A stretch of 64,000 nt of DNA from Treponema sp. (GCA_017645785.1 JAGCNW010000016.1:124001-188000); one strand, 5' to 3'; counted from the stretch's first letter, positions 18,301-26,881 are shown. A program made the numbers and translations. Notes: generated by a model from the letters alone, not told the origin.

Positions 18301-19427
18301 CCGGCCTCCGAGCTGTAATTTATGTCCACGCAAGAAATGATGCGGTAGTCGTATTTGGCTCCGCGTATCGCGCTTGTGTCGTCGTATTCAATCATCGCGC
18401 CGTCTTTGTAAGCGTCGTAACAGCCTGTGCCGGTCGGCTTTTCTGTACTGCCGGTGTAGTAAAGCGTCGACACAATGGTCGCCCAAATTTCTTCGGTTGA
18501 ACGCTTGCGCTGGATTTCAAAGCAAATAGGATAGTCTTCTTCAACGGCGATTCCGCTTTTTGTTGTTTGAACTTGTATTTTAGAGGGAAGCGTTATGATA
18601 AGTTTGACCTGCTGTGTTGATTCGCCTTGGCTTGCGGTAAATTCCGGTGAAACAGGCGTGTAGAGCGACAGCGTTTCTTTAGAAACTTCTGGGCTTTTTT
18701 CAACGCTGTTTTGTTCGCTGGCGATATAAGCGTCAACGCGGAATTTGTAGTCTGTGTGGCCGCTTAGGTTTTCAAACGTATATTCTTCCACAATGCTCTG
18801 GTTCACTTCGTCCCAAGCCTTTATCGTGGTCACTTTTTCTTCGTTGCCCTTAAACGCGTGGACTTCATAAATCAAGCTCTTTACGTAGGAGTCAATTCCA
18901 ACGTTTCCCATGTACCAAAAGACAGTGGCGCTTGTGTCCGTAATTTTTATGTCCGTTATGGCCGGTTTTGCAAGGCTTGTTCCTCTGACCACTGAGCTGA
19001 ATTCTGAAAACTCGCCCTTTGAATTGACGGCGCGCACCTTGTAATAGTAAGTTGTTCCGGAGGCTACGGAATCTTCGAACTGGGCGGCGGTCGGCTCTCC
19101 AACCTTGACAAAGGTGTCGTTTATGTTCAGCGCGGCATAAACTTCGTAGTATTTGGCGATTTCAACCTTGTTCCAAGAAAGGCTTATTTTATTTTTGAGT
19201 CCCTGGCTTACGGTGTAGTAGCGTTCGCTGTATGTTGGGCTTTTTCCATTCGCGCCTAGGTATTCCGGGAAAGTGGGGGCGTAGAGCGTTTTGGACGCGG
19301 TTGCTGTCATAGTGGACACGGGCAGAGACGTCATATTGTCGCACGATCCCAAGACAAAGAGGGCGCTGACAAGCGCCGCCGTTCCAAGGCCTTTTCTTAA
19401 CGCGGAAAAACGTTTAATAAGTTTCAT
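15354..19427 (-). CDS. Giant fibronectin type III repeat lipoprotein
   Basis: The 1357-residue protein has a signal peptide ending in a lipobox (LFVLGSC). Multiple fibronectin-III-like modules are marked by ISLSWNKVEIAKYYEVYAA, TLLTWTVEEGVDYRINW, ITVSWTQALAAEKYEVTL and IKITWKKLERANGYVVYR. A C-terminal domain begins after EDEAKKCINLIIADAMHQAG and includes FTLIHKTGGG, matching in layout the C-terminal domain of the next gene (LTLMHKSGNT). A gaggg ribosome site precedes the ATG. It is the first gene of a four-gene operon running down to 11783, from the promoter at 19491-19519. Confidence 0.87.
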   Translation of the reverse strand: MKLIKRFSALRKGLGTAALVSALFVLGSCDNMTSLPVSTMTATASKTLYAPTFPEYLGANGKSPTYSERYYTVSQGLKNKISLSWNKVEIAKYYEVYAALNINDTFVKVGEPTAAQFEDSVASGTTYYYKVRAVNSKGEFSEFSSVVRGTSLAKPAITDIKITDTSATVFWYMGNVGIDSYVKSLIYEVHAFKGNEEKVTTIKAWDEVNQSIVEEYTFENLSGHTDYKFRVDAYIASEQNSVEKSPEVSKETLSLYTPVSPEFTASQGESTQQVKLIITLPSKIQVQTTKSGIAVEEDYPICFEIQRKRSTEEIWATIVSTLYYTGSTEKPTGTGCYDAYKDGAMIEYDDTSAIRGAKYDYRIISCVDINYSSEAGLDYLAVTKSRESLANTAQGWSAAMPEFHVRKGIAELSADGSAVLRVPIKFNASWNDMGKAADYKFAIEYERSYDNGASTETDWLLNSNLAVMMKDLEEVCSLVKTYDLTSNPDDKVGTYTFTLYVFPAKYTDPSKIKSDYLAKKQADGFIGISLLPGEPKRDLKAEGGWTDHTLLTWTVEEGVDYRINWSKLDADDNAIESGVILGDKLKDGQGQYTGKYEHKPIESGYTYSYAIIANNSTPGNDDGAIPRASTLGKPVITFDSNTYTSITVSWTQALAAEKYEVTLGSAGNFGNGATFIIDKTGAVSGVPDGLTVTPSYDDPSKTYALTITKPYGYNDASLSGKAVPLKITAISEVDAQNNVKGKNPDSKDVWTIGPAALNIKGTESYDVQNDSIKITWKKLERANGYVVYRMRPKMTRNTDSTGVQKDEYASFDAYYVNATGTAITPTTADLYFNASDGTFTLTDNYKKANSNGSPELNQQYLALGIPFTYTVLPVMAQQYSDVEEISYDISELKYPAAGDAYKNIATAQAEGYTVGYGIALEATKAEYPNMVVLNWELPKSATDKGLWPNVYWRNKNSDGAWTRLNLSVNASTQSVSLVPDDRVQAREYAVTYSDSMDSSDANGRDVAYDSYQKTLFNTAITNEEPKCVGYMFTMPQIMPIKQDATTESETETVTWNFYDYQGNRAVGGSDIAEYILELKNLNCSGTWWPIYTYDKAGKNAVKGSKDWYDVTLVTSVPADGAKQVTVNVTPTYKTNSGKYHDGLLKVQRDYKHYYRIRAKRTNRQGDEIFATSTDYAYRMITEDEAKKCINLIIADAMHQAGVGTSTSVNTDAPTTCGNFTLIHKTGGGIFADGKCRITTGTGGYNHGFLATPGDQANALVSAWNVTASSDYGGAIGSSVFTGTFIKNIPSTSITYSHETGLPSYKGSYTISGTCDGTEWFPYKFNDKDYSSPITSINTSLPAYQGLWWEIRQGGNPE

Positions 19428-19490
19428 AGTTGAAAAATCCCTCTAAAAGTTAGACCCTATCCCATCCCGATATGTTTTAAAAACCATTAT

Positions 19491-19519
19491 ATTGTAAAGA
19501 AATAGGCGGCGCGTGTCAA
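19491..19519 (-). promoter_or_regulatory. Promoter of the fibronectin-III lipoprotein operon
   Basis: On the minus strand: TTGACA (19514-19519), 17 bp, TACAAT (19491-19496). The leader to the ATG at 19427 is about 57 bases. Confidence 0.75.
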
Positions 19520-19586
19520 TATTGCCGCGATTTCGTCCTTCCCCATTGTGAAAAGGCGCCAAAAAACGCTCCCAGTCGGCGCGCGA

Positions 19587-19615
19587 TTGACCTGAGAGGG
19601 GCGTTGCGCTAGAAT
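19587..19615 (+). promoter_or_regulatory. Promoter of the PilZ gene, adjacent to the start codon
   Basis: TTGACC (19587-19592), 17 bp, TAGAAT (19610-19615), 6 bases, ATG at 19622. No ribosome site fits between, so a leaderless message is implied. Confidence 0.7.
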
Positions 19616-19621
19616 ATTGTC

Positions 19622-20005
19622 ATGCGAGTCAAATCGCGTCAGGATCCAAGATTTGAAGTTTTGGGCCGCGTGCAGTGCCAGGAGATTTCCGCCCTTCCGG
19701 GCAACTTGATCGACATCAGCGCCCACGGCTGCAAGATTTTTTATTCGGTTCCGGTGACGATACACCTTGAAGACGACTATACTCTTTTAATCCAAGTGGC
19801 GGAAAATTCCACTTCCGACTTTACCTTGATTTGCCACCCGGCTTGGGTCAACGAAGATTCCGGCCAAACGGTTTTGGGCATGACAATCCTCCGTTCCCCC
19901 GACTCTGAGCGCCTAAAGACCTTTGTCGAGTCCTTGCAAGACAAAAACGGCAAGGAACAGGACGACCATAGCCAAATCGTGGACTCCCAATGTCAATTTA
20001 TATAG
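19622..20005 (+). CDS. PilZ-domain protein (cyclic-di-GMP receptor type)
   Basis: 127 residues forming a single PilZ domain. The two cyclic-di-GMP motifs are visible: RQDPRFEV (RxxxR) at about residues 6-13 and DISAHGCKI (DxSxxG) at about 31-39. Such proteins report second-messenger level to motility or surface functions, but the partner cannot be told. Its 3' end overlaps the methyltransferase gene by 16 bp, suggesting cotranscription. Confidence 0.85.
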   Translation: MRVKSRQDPRFEVLGRVQCQEISALPGNLIDISAHGCKIFYSVPVTIHLEDDYTLLIQVAENSTSDFTLICHPAWVNEDSGQTVLGMTILRSPDSERLKTFVESLQDKNGKEQDDHSQIVDSQCQFI

Positions 20006-20952
20006 AAGAAACGGGCGGAAAAGCCTTTTTGGCCTTTGAAGGCTGCGAAAATTTCCTGCTTTCCGAACTTTCGGAGCGTTTTGGCGTAAATTCCGCTCCC
20101 CAACGCTACGGCCGCCTCTTTTACTTTAAGGACCTTCCCCAAGACGACATCAACCCCTGGTTCGCGCAGACCGTCATGCAAAAGCCCTTTGTTTTGCGCT
20201 TTGAGTCAATCGGCCAAGCCGCGGGGGAACTAAAGAAAATCCAGCGCAACTGGGCTCCCTGCTCCTACCAATTTTTTAGGCGGGCCGAGCTGATCCAGCA
20301 AAAACTGCCCTACATAAACCTCAAGGACAGGACTTTCCCGGTTCAAATTCCCCAAAGCCCCATGGGCCTTTACTGTTTAACCGGCCAAAACGAGATTTTG
20401 GCCAGCGCCCAAACTTCCAGCCCTTTGCCGGCCGGAAAGCTTTCTTTTGTGGAAGACCACGTAAATCCGCCCAGCCGCGCCTACCTAAAGGTTCAAGAAA
20501 GCCTTACTTTGGCCAACCTCTTTTTTGGGGCGCAGCTGCCCGGGCCTGGCCAAAAATGCTTTGAAGCCGGAGCCTGTCCCGGCGGCTGGACTTGGGTTTT
20601 TGCCGGTTTGGGCGCCAACGTTCTGGCCGTGGACCGTTCCCCCTTGGATGACCGTCTTATGAACAACCCGTTGGTCGCCTTCCAAGCCCACGACGCCTTT
20701 ACCCTGGCTCCGGAAGACATCGGAGCGTGCGATTGGGTCTTTAGCGACGTGATTTGCTACCCCGACCGCCTCTACGAATGGGTCCAAAAATGGCTTTCAA
20801 GCGGCCTTTGCAAAAAGATGATTTGCACGATAAAGATGCAGGGCGGAATCGACTGGGAAGCCGCCGCCCGCTTTGAAGCCATTCCCCACAGCCGCGTCGT
20901 CCACCTGAACTACAACAAGCACGAGCTGACCTGGATCCACTGCGAGAATTGA
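19990..20952 (+). CDS. FtsJ/RlmM-type rRNA 2'-O-methyltransferase
   Basis: SAM-dependent RNA ribose methyltransferase. The 320 residues include an N-terminal region resembling the THUMP-like front of RlmM, then SRAYLKVQE (catalytic Lys), the SAM-binding EAGACPGGWTW, VLAVDRSPL, SDVICYPDR (catalytic Asp), CTIKMQG (Lys) and KHELTWI (Glu). Together these form the K-D-K-E tetrad of the family. By analogy the target is a 23S rRNA cytidine, as for E. coli RlmM, but the specific site is inferred. Confidence 0.8.
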   Translation: MSIYIEETGGKAFLAFEGCENFLLSELSERFGVNSAPQRYGRLFYFKDLPQDDINPWFAQTVMQKPFVLRFESIGQAAGELKKIQRNWAPCSYQFFRRAELIQQKLPYINLKDRTFPVQIPQSPMGLYCLTGQNEILASAQTSSPLPAGKLSFVEDHVNPPSRAYLKVQESLTLANLFFGAQLPGPGQKCFEAGACPGGWTWVFAGLGANVLAVDRSPLDDRLMNNPLVAFQAHDAFTLAPEDIGACDWVFSDVICYPDRLYEWVQKWLSSGLCKKMICTIKMQGGIDWEAAARFEAIPHSRVVHLNYNKHELTWIHCEN

Positions 20953-21060
20953 GAGAACAGAAACGACCGAAGGCACGAGCGGCCATTTAGTGAAAAAAGC
21001 AAGTAACGCGCCGATTGGCAAAAATTATCGAGATTTTTGTTCTTTGCGGGGCGATTTTAG

Positions 21061-21089
21061 TTGACTAAAAGTTGTTTGAGCCGTATTCT
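21061..21089 (+). promoter_or_regulatory. Promoter of the 1119-residue GH-like gene
   Basis: TTGACT (21061-21066), 17 bp, TATTCT (21084-21089). The predicted start of transcription is near 21096, giving a leader of nearly 100 bases. Confidence 0.6.
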
Positions 21090-21100
21090 AAAGCGGTCAA

Positions 21101-21114
21101 GGCAACCGGTTGCC
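21101..21114. promoter_or_regulatory. LacI-type operator palindrome
   Basis: A perfect 14-bp palindrome, GGCAACCGGTTGCC, with the central CG of LacI/GalR-family operators, sits about 5-18 bp downstream of the predicted transcription start. This is a blocking position for a sugar-responsive repressor. In RNA it would also form a hairpin, so a leader function is the alternative. No LacI regulator gene is in the window. Confidence 0.5.
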
Positions 21115-21115
21115 T

Positions 21116-21166
21116 AAACAGCCTTGCGGCTGTTTACGAGTTTTTAGCCGCTTTGCGTCTAAAAAC
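21116..21166 (+). promoter_or_regulatory. Structured leader: two hairpins
   Basis: Two perfect 8-bp stems lie between the operator and the gene: AAACAGCC/GGCTGTTT (21116-21123 with 21128-21135, loop ttgc) and GTTTTTAG/CTAAAAAC (21140-21147 with 21159-21166). Neither is followed by a T-run in sense orientation. Possible leader regulation; no known riboswitch class recognised. Confidence 0.4.
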
Positions 21167-21193
21167 ATCGCAGTTCCATTAAGGAAGGTGTAT

Positions 21194-24100
21194 ATGCGTT
21201 TTGTGGAAGAATTCGCGGGAATGCAGGCGGGAAAGTCCGCCGGCTCCATCGAAAAGTTTGACGGCCAGACTTGGTACAAGATTGCCAACGTCGATTCAAT
21301 TCCGCCGTTTTTTATGACCATCACAAGTTCCAGCGACGCCTGGAATTTCATTTGGTCCAACGGAGCGCTTACCGCGGGCCGCAAGGACGCAAGCCGCGCG
21401 ATTTTTCCGTATTACACCGCCGACAAGATTTTGGACTTAAAGGCTACGACCGGCAGTTTTAGCGCCGTCCAAGTCAAGGGCAAGGACGGCACTTACATTT
21501 GGGAGCCCTTCGCGGATATGCCGGAATTTAAGGTTGAACGGAACCTTTACAAAAACGCTTCCGGCTCCCACGTGATTTTTGAAGAAATCAACAAGGAATT
21601 GAACCTTGCTTGGCGGACCGAGTGGACGAGCGGCGACAAGTACGGCTTGGTGAAAATTTCTTCCGTCAAGAATGTCGGGGGCGACAATTGTTCCGCCGTA
21701 ATTTTGGACGGAGCGCAAAACATAATGCCGGCCTGCGCCAACAACGAGGTCCAGGCCACAACCTCAAACTTGATCGACGCCTACAAAAAGACCGACCTTG
21801 ACCCGTCGGGCTTGGCGCTCTTTTCGATGTCGTCAGTTTTGACCGACAAGGCCGAGCCAAGCGAAGCGCTTTACGCAAACGTCTCTTACTTTACAAAAGA
21901 ATCGCAAGTTTATTTGTCGCCCGAAACTCCGGCCCTTTTTAGGAGCGGAAAGGATTTGCGCCCTTGCGACGTTCTCAAAGGCGAGCGGGCTTCTTGCTTT
22001 ATTGAGCGGGAACTTTCGCTTGCGGCGGGAACGGAAGAAAAATGGCTGCAAGTTTTTGACACCCGTTTGGAAGCGAGCCGCGTCGAGTCTTTGATAAAAG
22101 AATTGGCCGACCGTTCCGCCTTGGAAAAAAACATTTTGGCCGACGTTGCCGATACCCGCGCCTTGTTGGAAGAATATGTCGCCGGCGCCGACGGCTTGCA
22201 AAACACCGGCGACCAAATCGCCTGCATGCATCACGAAGCCAACGTCATGTTCAACATCATGCGCGGCGGACTTTTTGTACAGAACAACACGGTCAACTGC
22301 GACGACTTTGTGAACTTCATCGAAACAAGGAACCGCGCCAAGGCGAGCGACGCGAAGGCCTTGGCCTTGCCAAAGACAATCGACTATTCGGAGCTTGGCG
22401 ACATAATCCGCCAAACCCGCGACCCGCAATTGGAGCGCCTTTACTTGGAGTACCTTCCGCTTTCGTTCTCGCGCAGGCACGGAGACCCCAGCCGTCCGTG
22501 GAACAAATTTTCAATCAACCTCAAGGACTCCCTTGGCCAGCCGATTTTGAACTACGAAGGAAACTGGCGCGACATTTTCCAAAACTGGGAAGCGCTCGCC
22601 ATGAGCTATCCGGTTTACATCACCGGAATGATTTCCAAGTTCCTTAACGCGACGACCGTTGACGGCTTTAACCCCTACCGCATCACTCGCAGCGGCCTTG
22701 ACTGGGAAATCCCCGAGCCCAACAATCCTTGGGCCAACATCGGCTATTGGAACGACCACCAAATCATTTATCTTTGCAAGCTTTTGGAATTGCAGGACAA
22801 GTACGACGCGAAGGCGCTTCCCGAACTTTTGAACAAGAAAATTTTCACCGCGGCCAACGTTCCGTATCACATCAAAATGTACGCCGACATCGAGCAGAAT
22901 CCCCGCGACACAATCACCTTTATGCGCGACTTGAACCAAAAGATTTTGGCGGACGCCAAGCAGTATGGAAGCGACGCCAAGCTTTGCTCTAAGGACGGAA
23001 ACCCCTACCTTGTGACGATGGCGGCAAAACTCTTGCAACTGATTTTGACCAAGCTTGCCAACTTTGTTCCCCAGGGCGGAATCTGGCTCAACACCCAGCG
23101 CCCCGAATGGAACGACGCCAACAACGCGCTCGCCGGTTACGGCCTTAGCGTCGTGACCTTGTGCTACTTGCGCAGAATGATGGTTTTTGTCAGAGGAATT
23201 TTTGAAAAGTCCGACGACGAAAGTTGGACCGTTCCTATGGCGTTGAAGACTTTCTTTGACCAGATTTCGGAACTCTACAAAAACGCCGACCTTGACGCCT
23301 TGCGCGACCCGGCGGCCAAAAAGGATTTTGTAAAGAAGTGCGGCTTGGCTTTCCAAAACGAGCGCTTCGCCTTTTACGAAAAGGCTTCGCGCTTGGAAGA
23401 AACCTTGGATCTTTCTAAGGCCGAGATTTTGCGCGCCTTGGACATTTTCATCAAGGCCGCCGAAGATTCAATCAAGGCCAACAAGAGGGCCGACGGCCTT
23501 TACCATTCTTACAATACATTGCATATCGATTCCAATGGAATGGAAATTGGCTGCTTGGAAGAAATGCTCGAAGGCCAAGTCGCCGTTCTTTCGAGCGGCC
23601 TCCTAAGTCCAAAAGAAGTCGCGGACTTGTGCGAGGCTTTGGAAAAGAGCGCGATGTACGAAAAGCGTCAGCATTCTTACATGCTCTATCCGTCAAAGGA
23701 GCTTCCGGCGTTTGTAAAGAAGAACATTGTTCCCAAAGCCGACGCCCAAAAGATTGAAGTCTTGAAGGCCGAGCTGGAACGCGGCTACACTTCGCCCGAC
23801 GAAGGCTCCCTTGTTTACAACGACTCGATCGACAAGAACGCCGTTCACTTTAACCCGGACTTTAGGAACGCCAATGTAATGCTTGAGGCGGCCGGCAGAA
23901 TCTACCCCGACTTGGCGCAAGACCAAAAGGACGCGCTCGCCGCCCTTTACGAAAAAGTCTTTGACCACAAAAAGTTCACAGGCCGAAGCGGAACCTTCTA
24001 CGCCTTTGAGGGAATCGGCTCGATTTACTGGCACATGGTTTCAAAGCTCTTGCTCGCGGTCCAAGAAAATTTCTTTGCCGCCGTCCAAGCCAAAGATCCG

Positions 24101-24553
24101 GCCGCCAAAGAATTGGGGGAGCGCTACTACAAAATCCGCGACGGACTTTCGTTCAACAAAACGCCGGAACTTTACGGGGCCTTCCCGGTCGATCCTTATT
24201 CGCACACTCCGCACAACCAAGGAGCCAAGCAGCCCGGCATGACCGGCCAAGTAAAGGAAGAGGTCATCACCCGTTGGGGCGAGTTGGGAATGATTGTTAA
24301 CAACGGAAAGCTTAAGATTGACCCTGCGCTTTTGCTCAAAAAGGAATTTGACGCGGACGGAAAGCTTTGCTTCACCCGCTTTGGTGTTCCCTTTGAGTAC
24401 ACGCTTGGCTCCGGCTCGGAGGTAAAAGTTTCGGTCGACGCCAACGCTTTTGGCGCCGAGTTGAGCGAAAACCTCAGCCGAGACTTGTTTGAGCGCAAGG
24501 GCAAGGTAAAGCGCGTGCAGGTTGAGATTCCCGCGGCCGCAATCTTTGACTAA
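21194..24553 (+). CDS. Large uncharacterised protein with GH94-like catalytic segment
   Basis: 1119 residues from ATG 21194, which follows aaggaaggtg; the upstream in-frame ATG at 21110 lies inside the hairpin leader. No signal peptide or membrane segment, so cytoplasmic. The middle part reads like an (alpha/alpha)6 barrel of the GH94/GH15 type: NPWANIGYWNDHQIIYL, then RPEWNDANNALAGYG, which recalls the ADWND catalytic-acid motif of cellobiose phosphorylase. The front part carries a beta-sandwich-like region. Its length exceeds that of standard GH94 enzymes. The enzyme activity is not known to me; phosphorylase or hydrolase of an oligosaccharide is the best guess, supported by the LacI-type operator. 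Confidence 0.65.
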   Translation: MRFVEEFAGMQAGKSAGSIEKFDGQTWYKIANVDSIPPFFMTITSSSDAWNFIWSNGALTAGRKDASRAIFPYYTADKILDLKATTGSFSAVQVKGKDGTYIWEPFADMPEFKVERNLYKNASGSHVIFEEINKELNLAWRTEWTSGDKYGLVKISSVKNVGGDNCSAVILDGAQNIMPACANNEVQATTSNLIDAYKKTDLDPSGLALFSMSSVLTDKAEPSEALYANVSYFTKESQVYLSPETPALFRSGKDLRPCDVLKGERASCFIERELSLAAGTEEKWLQVFDTRLEASRVESLIKELADRSALEKNILADVADTRALLEEYVAGADGLQNTGDQIACMHHEANVMFNIMRGGLFVQNNTVNCDDFVNFIETRNRAKASDAKALALPKTIDYSELGDIIRQTRDPQLERLYLEYLPLSFSRRHGDPSRPWNKFSINLKDSLGQPILNYEGNWRDIFQNWEALAMSYPVYITGMISKFLNATTVDGFNPYRITRSGLDWEIPEPNNPWANIGYWNDHQIIYLCKLLELQDKYDAKALPELLNKKIFTAANVPYHIKMYADIEQNPRDTITFMRDLNQKILADAKQYGSDAKLCSKDGNPYLVTMAAKLLQLILTKLANFVPQGGIWLNTQRPEWNDANNALAGYGLSVVTLCYLRRMMVFVRGIFEKSDDESWTVPMALKTFFDQISELYKNADLDALRDPAAKKDFVKKCGLAFQNERFAFYEKASRLEETLDLSKAEILRALDIFIKAAEDSIKANKRADGLYHSYNTLHIDSNGMEIGCLEEMLEGQVAVLSSGLLSPKEVADLCEALEKSAMYEKRQHSYMLYPSKELPAFVKKNIVPKADAQKIEVLKAELERGYTSPDEGSLVYNDSIDKNAVHFNPDFRNANVMLEAAGRIYPDLAQDQKDALAALYEKVFDHKKFTGRSGTFYAFEGIGSIYWHMVSKLLLAVQENFFAAVQAKDPAAKELGERYYKIRDGLSFNKTPELYGAFPVDPYSHTPHNQGAKQPGMTGQVKEEVITRWGELGMIVNNGKLKIDPALLLKKEFDADGKLCFTRFGVPFEYTLGSGSEVKVSVDANAFGAELSENLSRDLFERKGKVKRVQVEIPAAAIFD

Positions 24554-24567
24554 AGTCTTTTTTTCTG

Positions 24568-24597
24568 TTGCCGATAATTTGGTTATAGAACTATAAA
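24568..24597 (+). promoter_or_regulatory. Promoter of the SPOR-domain gene
   Basis: TTGCCG (24568-24573), 18 bp, TATAAA (24592-24597), followed by a gagg ribosome site before the ATG at 24614. Confidence 0.5.
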
Positions 24598-24613
24598 ACT
24601 CTGAGGTCAAATT

Positions 24614-25378
24614 ATGGAACAGAAAAAGACTTTATGGATCATTGCGGCCAGCGGCGTGTTTTTGCTGGTGGTAATCGGAGCCGCGCTCTTGTTGAACGCG
24701 CCTTCGTCAAACGCTCCTGCAACAGCTTCAATAACTACAATTGACACAACGCCTGTTACGGCCAAGGTCGAAGAGCCTGTAATCAGCCCGGTTGAAACTC
24801 CGGCTGCCACAAGCGCTTTGGACTCAAATACATTGGCTTTCCAGAACATCGAGAACGGCGAGCCTGCCGCTCCTGCAGCGCAAGAAGCCGCTCCCGCTCA
24901 AACAACGATTGAGTTGAACACAAGCGCCTCAAGCGCCGTTACGGCCACAAGCCGCGCCGGTCAGGAAGCTCTTTCAAACGCCAGCGCCAAGTCGACAGCC
25001 TCTACGATTTACACAGGAAATCCTGGAGCCAGCGAGTCTTCAAAGACTGTAGCTTCCGCTCCCAAGGCTCCCGCGACTCCCAAAAAGTCTGTCGCCTCCG
25101 CTCCCGCTCCCAAGGCTCCGGCCCTTTCTTCAAAGTATTGGGTTCAGGCCGCTTCATTCACAAACAAAAAGAGCGCCGACAGCGCCCGCGCCACTTTGGA
25201 TGACAACAAGATTCCTGCCGAAGTATTCACTTACAAGGACAACAAGGACAACTTGTTCTACCGCGTTCGCGTCGGACCTTACACAACAAAGAGCGAGGCC
25301 GAATACTGGAAGACCCGCGTGTGCAAGATTGACCTCTTTAAGGACACGCAGAGTTACGTAACTGAGATAAAGATGTAA
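24614..25378 (+). CDS. SPOR-domain membrane protein
   Basis: 254 residues: short cytoplasmic start, one membrane helix at about residues 8-27 (LWIIAASGVFLLVVIGAALLL in part), a long Ala/Pro/Ser/Thr-rich linker of low complexity, and a C-terminal SPOR domain at about 178-254 (YWVQAASFTNKKSADSA, then FYRVRVGPYTTKSEAE). SPOR domains bind septal peptidoglycan stripped of stem peptides, so a role at division sites or in cell-wall remodelling is likely. An intrinsic terminator follows. Confidence 0.9.
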   Translation: MEQKKTLWIIAASGVFLLVVIGAALLLNAPSSNAPATASITTIDTTPVTAKVEEPVISPVETPAATSALDSNTLAFQNIENGEPAAPAAQEAAPAQTTIELNTSASSAVTATSRAGQEALSNASAKSTASTIYTGNPGASESSKTVASAPKAPATPKKSVASAPAPKAPALSSKYWVQAASFTNKKSADSARATLDDNKIPAEVFTYKDNKDNLFYRVRVGPYTTKSEAEYWKTRVCKIDLFKDTQSYVTEIKM

Positions 25379-25395
25379 GCCGGTTTTGCGGCGAT

Positions 25396-25433
25396 AAAAA
25401 AAACGGAGACCTTCGCGGCCTCCGTTTTTTTTT
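25396..25433. terminator. Bidirectional terminator
   Basis: ACGGAG/CTCCGT stem flanked by an A8 run on one side and a T9 run on the other, lying between the convergent SPOR and phosphofructokinase genes. It can serve both. Confidence 0.88.
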
Positions 25434-25448
25434 ATTTCTAACGATTTT

Positions 25449-26834
25449 TTAGTTGTCGGACTTTGCTTTTCCGTCGGCAACGTTTGAAGCGCGGTCTTTT
25501 GCGTCCTGCGCGTTGTTTACCATAAGCATCGGCTGGCCGGTTGCGTCGAGCGCGTCGCGCCACAAGGCGCCTTCGGGGTCAACCACATTGCGCTTTGAAG
25601 TGACAACGTCGATCGGGATGTGAACATACTTGTCGTGAACAAGGCCTACAACCATCTTTGTCTTTCCGGCCATGGCGGCGTGAACGGCGTTGTTGCCCAA
25701 GCGCTCGCAGTAAATCGAGTCGTTGGCGTTGGCGACGGCCGCGCGAACCTGATAGCTGGGGTCGATGTACTTAAGGTTGATGTGAATGTTTTTTTCCTTA
25801 AAGTATTCGGTAATCTTGTCGCGCAAGAAAGTTCCGATGTCGGCAAGCTTTTTGTTGCCCGACGCGTCCGTTTGGTTGGTCTTGTTAAGCAATTCCTGGC
25901 CGGCGCCTTCGGCGACTACGATTACCGCGTGGCCGCGCTTGGCCAAGCGAACTTCCAAGAAGTGCAAGAAGCCGTTGGGTCCGTCAAGGTCAAAGGGAAC
26001 TTCGGGAATCAAGCAGAAGTTTACTTCGTGGCTGGCAAGGGCGGTGGCGGTGGCGATAAAGCCTGACTCGCGGCCCATCAATTTTACCAAACCGATTCCG
26101 TTGATTTGAGAGTGCGCCTCCATGTGGATGGCTGTAACCGCGTCCTTGGCTTTCTGAACGGCAGTCTCAAAGCCGAACGAGCGGTCGATGAACTGCAAGT
26201 CGTTGTCTACAGTTTTGGGAACGCCGATAACGGCGATCTTGAGGCCGCGGCGCTCAACTTCGTTGGCAACGTCCAAGGCTCCGCGCTGGGTTCCGTCTCC
26301 GCCGATGATGAAAATCATGTTGATGTGGCGGGCGACCAAAGTGTCTACGATTTCGTTTGTGCGCTGTCCGCCGCCGCGGCTTGTTCCCAAGAAGGTGCCG
26401 CCGATTTTGTGAATGTCGTCAACATTGTAGGGGTTAAGCTGAACGGTGTCATAGCCGCTTTCTTCAAAGAAGCCCTTGTAGCCGAACTGGAAGCCGTGGA
26501 TTGAATGGACTCCGTAGCGCTTCCACAAGCAGCGGACGACGGCGCGGATAACGTCGTTCAAGCCGGGGCAAAGGCCGCCGCAAGTGCAGATGCCGGCGTT
26601 TACCGTGGCGGGGTCAAAGTAAATCTTTTCGCGCGGGCCGGCTTTTTGCAAAAGGTTCGCGCTTGTCATGTCGTCGGCTTTTTTTGTGTCAAAGACATTG
26701 ATTGTGTTGCGAACGTAAGAGTCGTCCTTGACATAGTTGGCCTTGTGGTCGCCAAATACGTTCGAAAGCTTTATGGGCGACTCAAATTTGCAGGGGCCCA
26801 ATGTTTCTATTGTAAAATCTAGTTTTTCTGCCAT
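25449..26834 (-). CDS. pfkA: 6-phosphofructokinase, trypanosome/clade X type
   Basis: Phosphorylates fructose 6-phosphate in glycolysis. The 461 residues match the long group-II clade found in spirochaetes and trypanosomes. Key sites: GGDGTQRGA (Gly where PPi-dependent enzymes have Asp) and GVPKTVDND (Lys where bacterial ATP enzymes have Gly). The Gly/Lys combination is found in ATP-using trypanosome enzymes, so ATP is the more likely donor, though many annotations call this clade PPi-dependent. The ribosome site is aggaga. Confidence 0.9.
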   Translation of the reverse strand: MAEKLDFTIETLGPCKFESPIKLSNVFGDHKANYVKDDSYVRNTINVFDTKKADDMTSANLLQKAGPREKIYFDPATVNAGICTCGGLCPGLNDVIRAVVRCLWKRYGVHSIHGFQFGYKGFFEESGYDTVQLNPYNVDDIHKIGGTFLGTSRGGGQRTNEIVDTLVARHINMIFIIGGDGTQRGALDVANEVERRGLKIAVIGVPKTVDNDLQFIDRSFGFETAVQKAKDAVTAIHMEAHSQINGIGLVKLMGRESGFIATATALASHEVNFCLIPEVPFDLDGPNGFLHFLEVRLAKRGHAVIVVAEGAGQELLNKTNQTDASGNKKLADIGTFLRDKITEYFKEKNIHINLKYIDPSYQVRAAVANANDSIYCERLGNNAVHAAMAGKTKMVVGLVHDKYVHIPIDVVTSKRNVVDPEGALWRDALDATGQPMLMVNNAQDAKDRASNVADGKAKSDN

Positions 26835-26881
26835 AAAAAAATCTCCTATGATAGGCGCAGCCTATGCTAAAATATTCTATA

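Noticed and set aside
21018-21038. Hairpin CAAAAAT/ATTTTTG after the RlmM-type gene considered as terminator
   Set aside because: The stem is nearly all A-T with no following T-run, so support is too weak to list it.
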